Shown one piece after another: positions 5,263 through 5,393 of a stretch of 5,393 bases of DNA. The notes beneath the pieces were generated by a model. It had not been told where the DNA came from, did no database searches, and saw only the letters and a program-made list of their open reading frames with translations. Within the stretch, counting starts at the first letter, position 1; every line of letters starts with the position of its first letter. The stretch covers positions 1 to 5,393 of the forward strand of contig CALFYR010000408.1 of assembly GCA_937954195.1 (NCBI GenBank), in the 5' to 3' direction. Source of the DNA: an uncultured Dehalococcoidia bacterium (lineage in GTDB: Bacteria > Chloroflexota > Dehalococcoidia > Tepidiformales > Tepidiformaceae). A program made the translations under genes and the position numbers.

Positions 5263-5393
5263 CCCCAGTCCCCAGTCCCCAGTCCCCAGTCCCCAGTCCC
5301 CGGGTGCCGTACCGCGACCGGCAGGAAGCCGCGCTCGAACCACCCGGCATCAGCCAGCATCACCACCGCGGGCGCCGCGTGCCCGACAATCGA
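5259..5393 (-). CDS. Possible C-terminal end of an unrecognised protein entering from the right edge
   Basis: From the right edge one minus-strand frame is open for 44 codons and stops at TAG (5259-5261). It translates as SIVGHAAPAVVMLADAGW, then FERGFLPVAVRHPG, then a repeat-derived end TGDWGLGTGDWG. The part outside the repeat (5302-5393) looks like real coding sequence: mixed hydrophobic and charged composition, and mostly G- or C-ending codons like the other minus-strand genes. I do not recognise the family. If real, it is convergent with the CoA-transferase, the two stop codons overlap (TAA 5260-5262, TAG 5259-5261), and its last 12 or so residues are encoded by the CCCCAGT repeat. With only 135 bp visible it could instead be chance openness in GC-rich DNA. 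Confidence 0.4.
   Translation of the reverse strand, partial: SIVGHAAPAVVMLADAGWFERGFLPVAVRHPGTGDWGLGTGDWG
5263..5301. repeat. Five perfect CCCCAGT heptamers plus a final CCCC
   Basis: CCCCAGT is repeated five times without error from 5263 to 5297 and followed by CCCC to 5301, starting at the base after the CoA-transferase stop. On the minus strand this is (GGGGACT)5GGGG: six runs of four G with 3-nt loops, a strong G-quadruplex pattern. The same heptamer is, from memory, the STRR1 repeat (CCCCART) described in heterocystous cyanobacteria. Here it may mark or affect the 3' ends of two convergent transcripts. Confidence 0.9.

Noticed and set aside
3910..5343. Minus-strand open frames opposite the CoA-transferase (239 and 219 codons)
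   Set aside because: Gly/Asp/Val/Glu-rich low-complexity translations without motifs, opposite a gene with full family signatures.

Overview
This is a high-GC bacterial window, with third codon positions almost entirely G or C. It is densely packed and carries four recognisable protein genes, the broken end of a possible fifth, and two intergenic spaces rich in simple repeats. The lineage cannot be fixed from these genes. High GC, abundant C-rich heptamer repeats and short GC hairpin repeats between genes would fit Chloroflexota or a similar environmental high-GC group, but this is a weak inference.

Layout. Positions 1-2506 (minus strand) hold two tandem paralogues of the CorC/CNNM (HlyC/CorC) family: membrane ion-transport proteins with a CNNM domain, a CBS pair and a CorC_HlyC domain. 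The upstream copy (1190-2506) is complete. The downstream copy (1-1197) runs off the left edge. They overlap by 8 bp and look translationally coupled. Positions 2507-2870 are a 364-bp intergenic space with a candidate promoter and leader for the CorC pair, two copies of a 26-bp hairpin repeat, a G-quadruplex-capable stretch and a 63-bp tract with strict 7-bp periodicity. Positions 2871-3917 (minus) encode a protein made of two consecutive GrpB/UPF0157 nucleotidyltransferase-like domains. A 115-bp divergent spacer separates it from a class III (CaiB/BaiF, formyl-CoA-transferase type) CoA-transferase at 4033-5262 (plus). Directly after that stop codon lie five perfect CCCCAGT heptamers. They are also the end of an open frame entering from the right edge on the minus strand.

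How the genes relate. The CorC pair is a clear functional unit, probably Mg2+/divalent cation or Na+-linked transport. The GrpB-GrpB gene and the CoA-transferase are divergently transcribed and may share a control region, but nothing links their functions beyond adjacency. I see no convincing new multi-gene system. The most notable features are the heptamer-periodic repeats, the tandem GrpB architecture, the tight coupling of the two CorC paralogues, and a strong strand asymmetry: the plus strand is G-poor whichever way the genes run, so synonymous codon choice flips between the minus-strand genes and the plus-strand gene.
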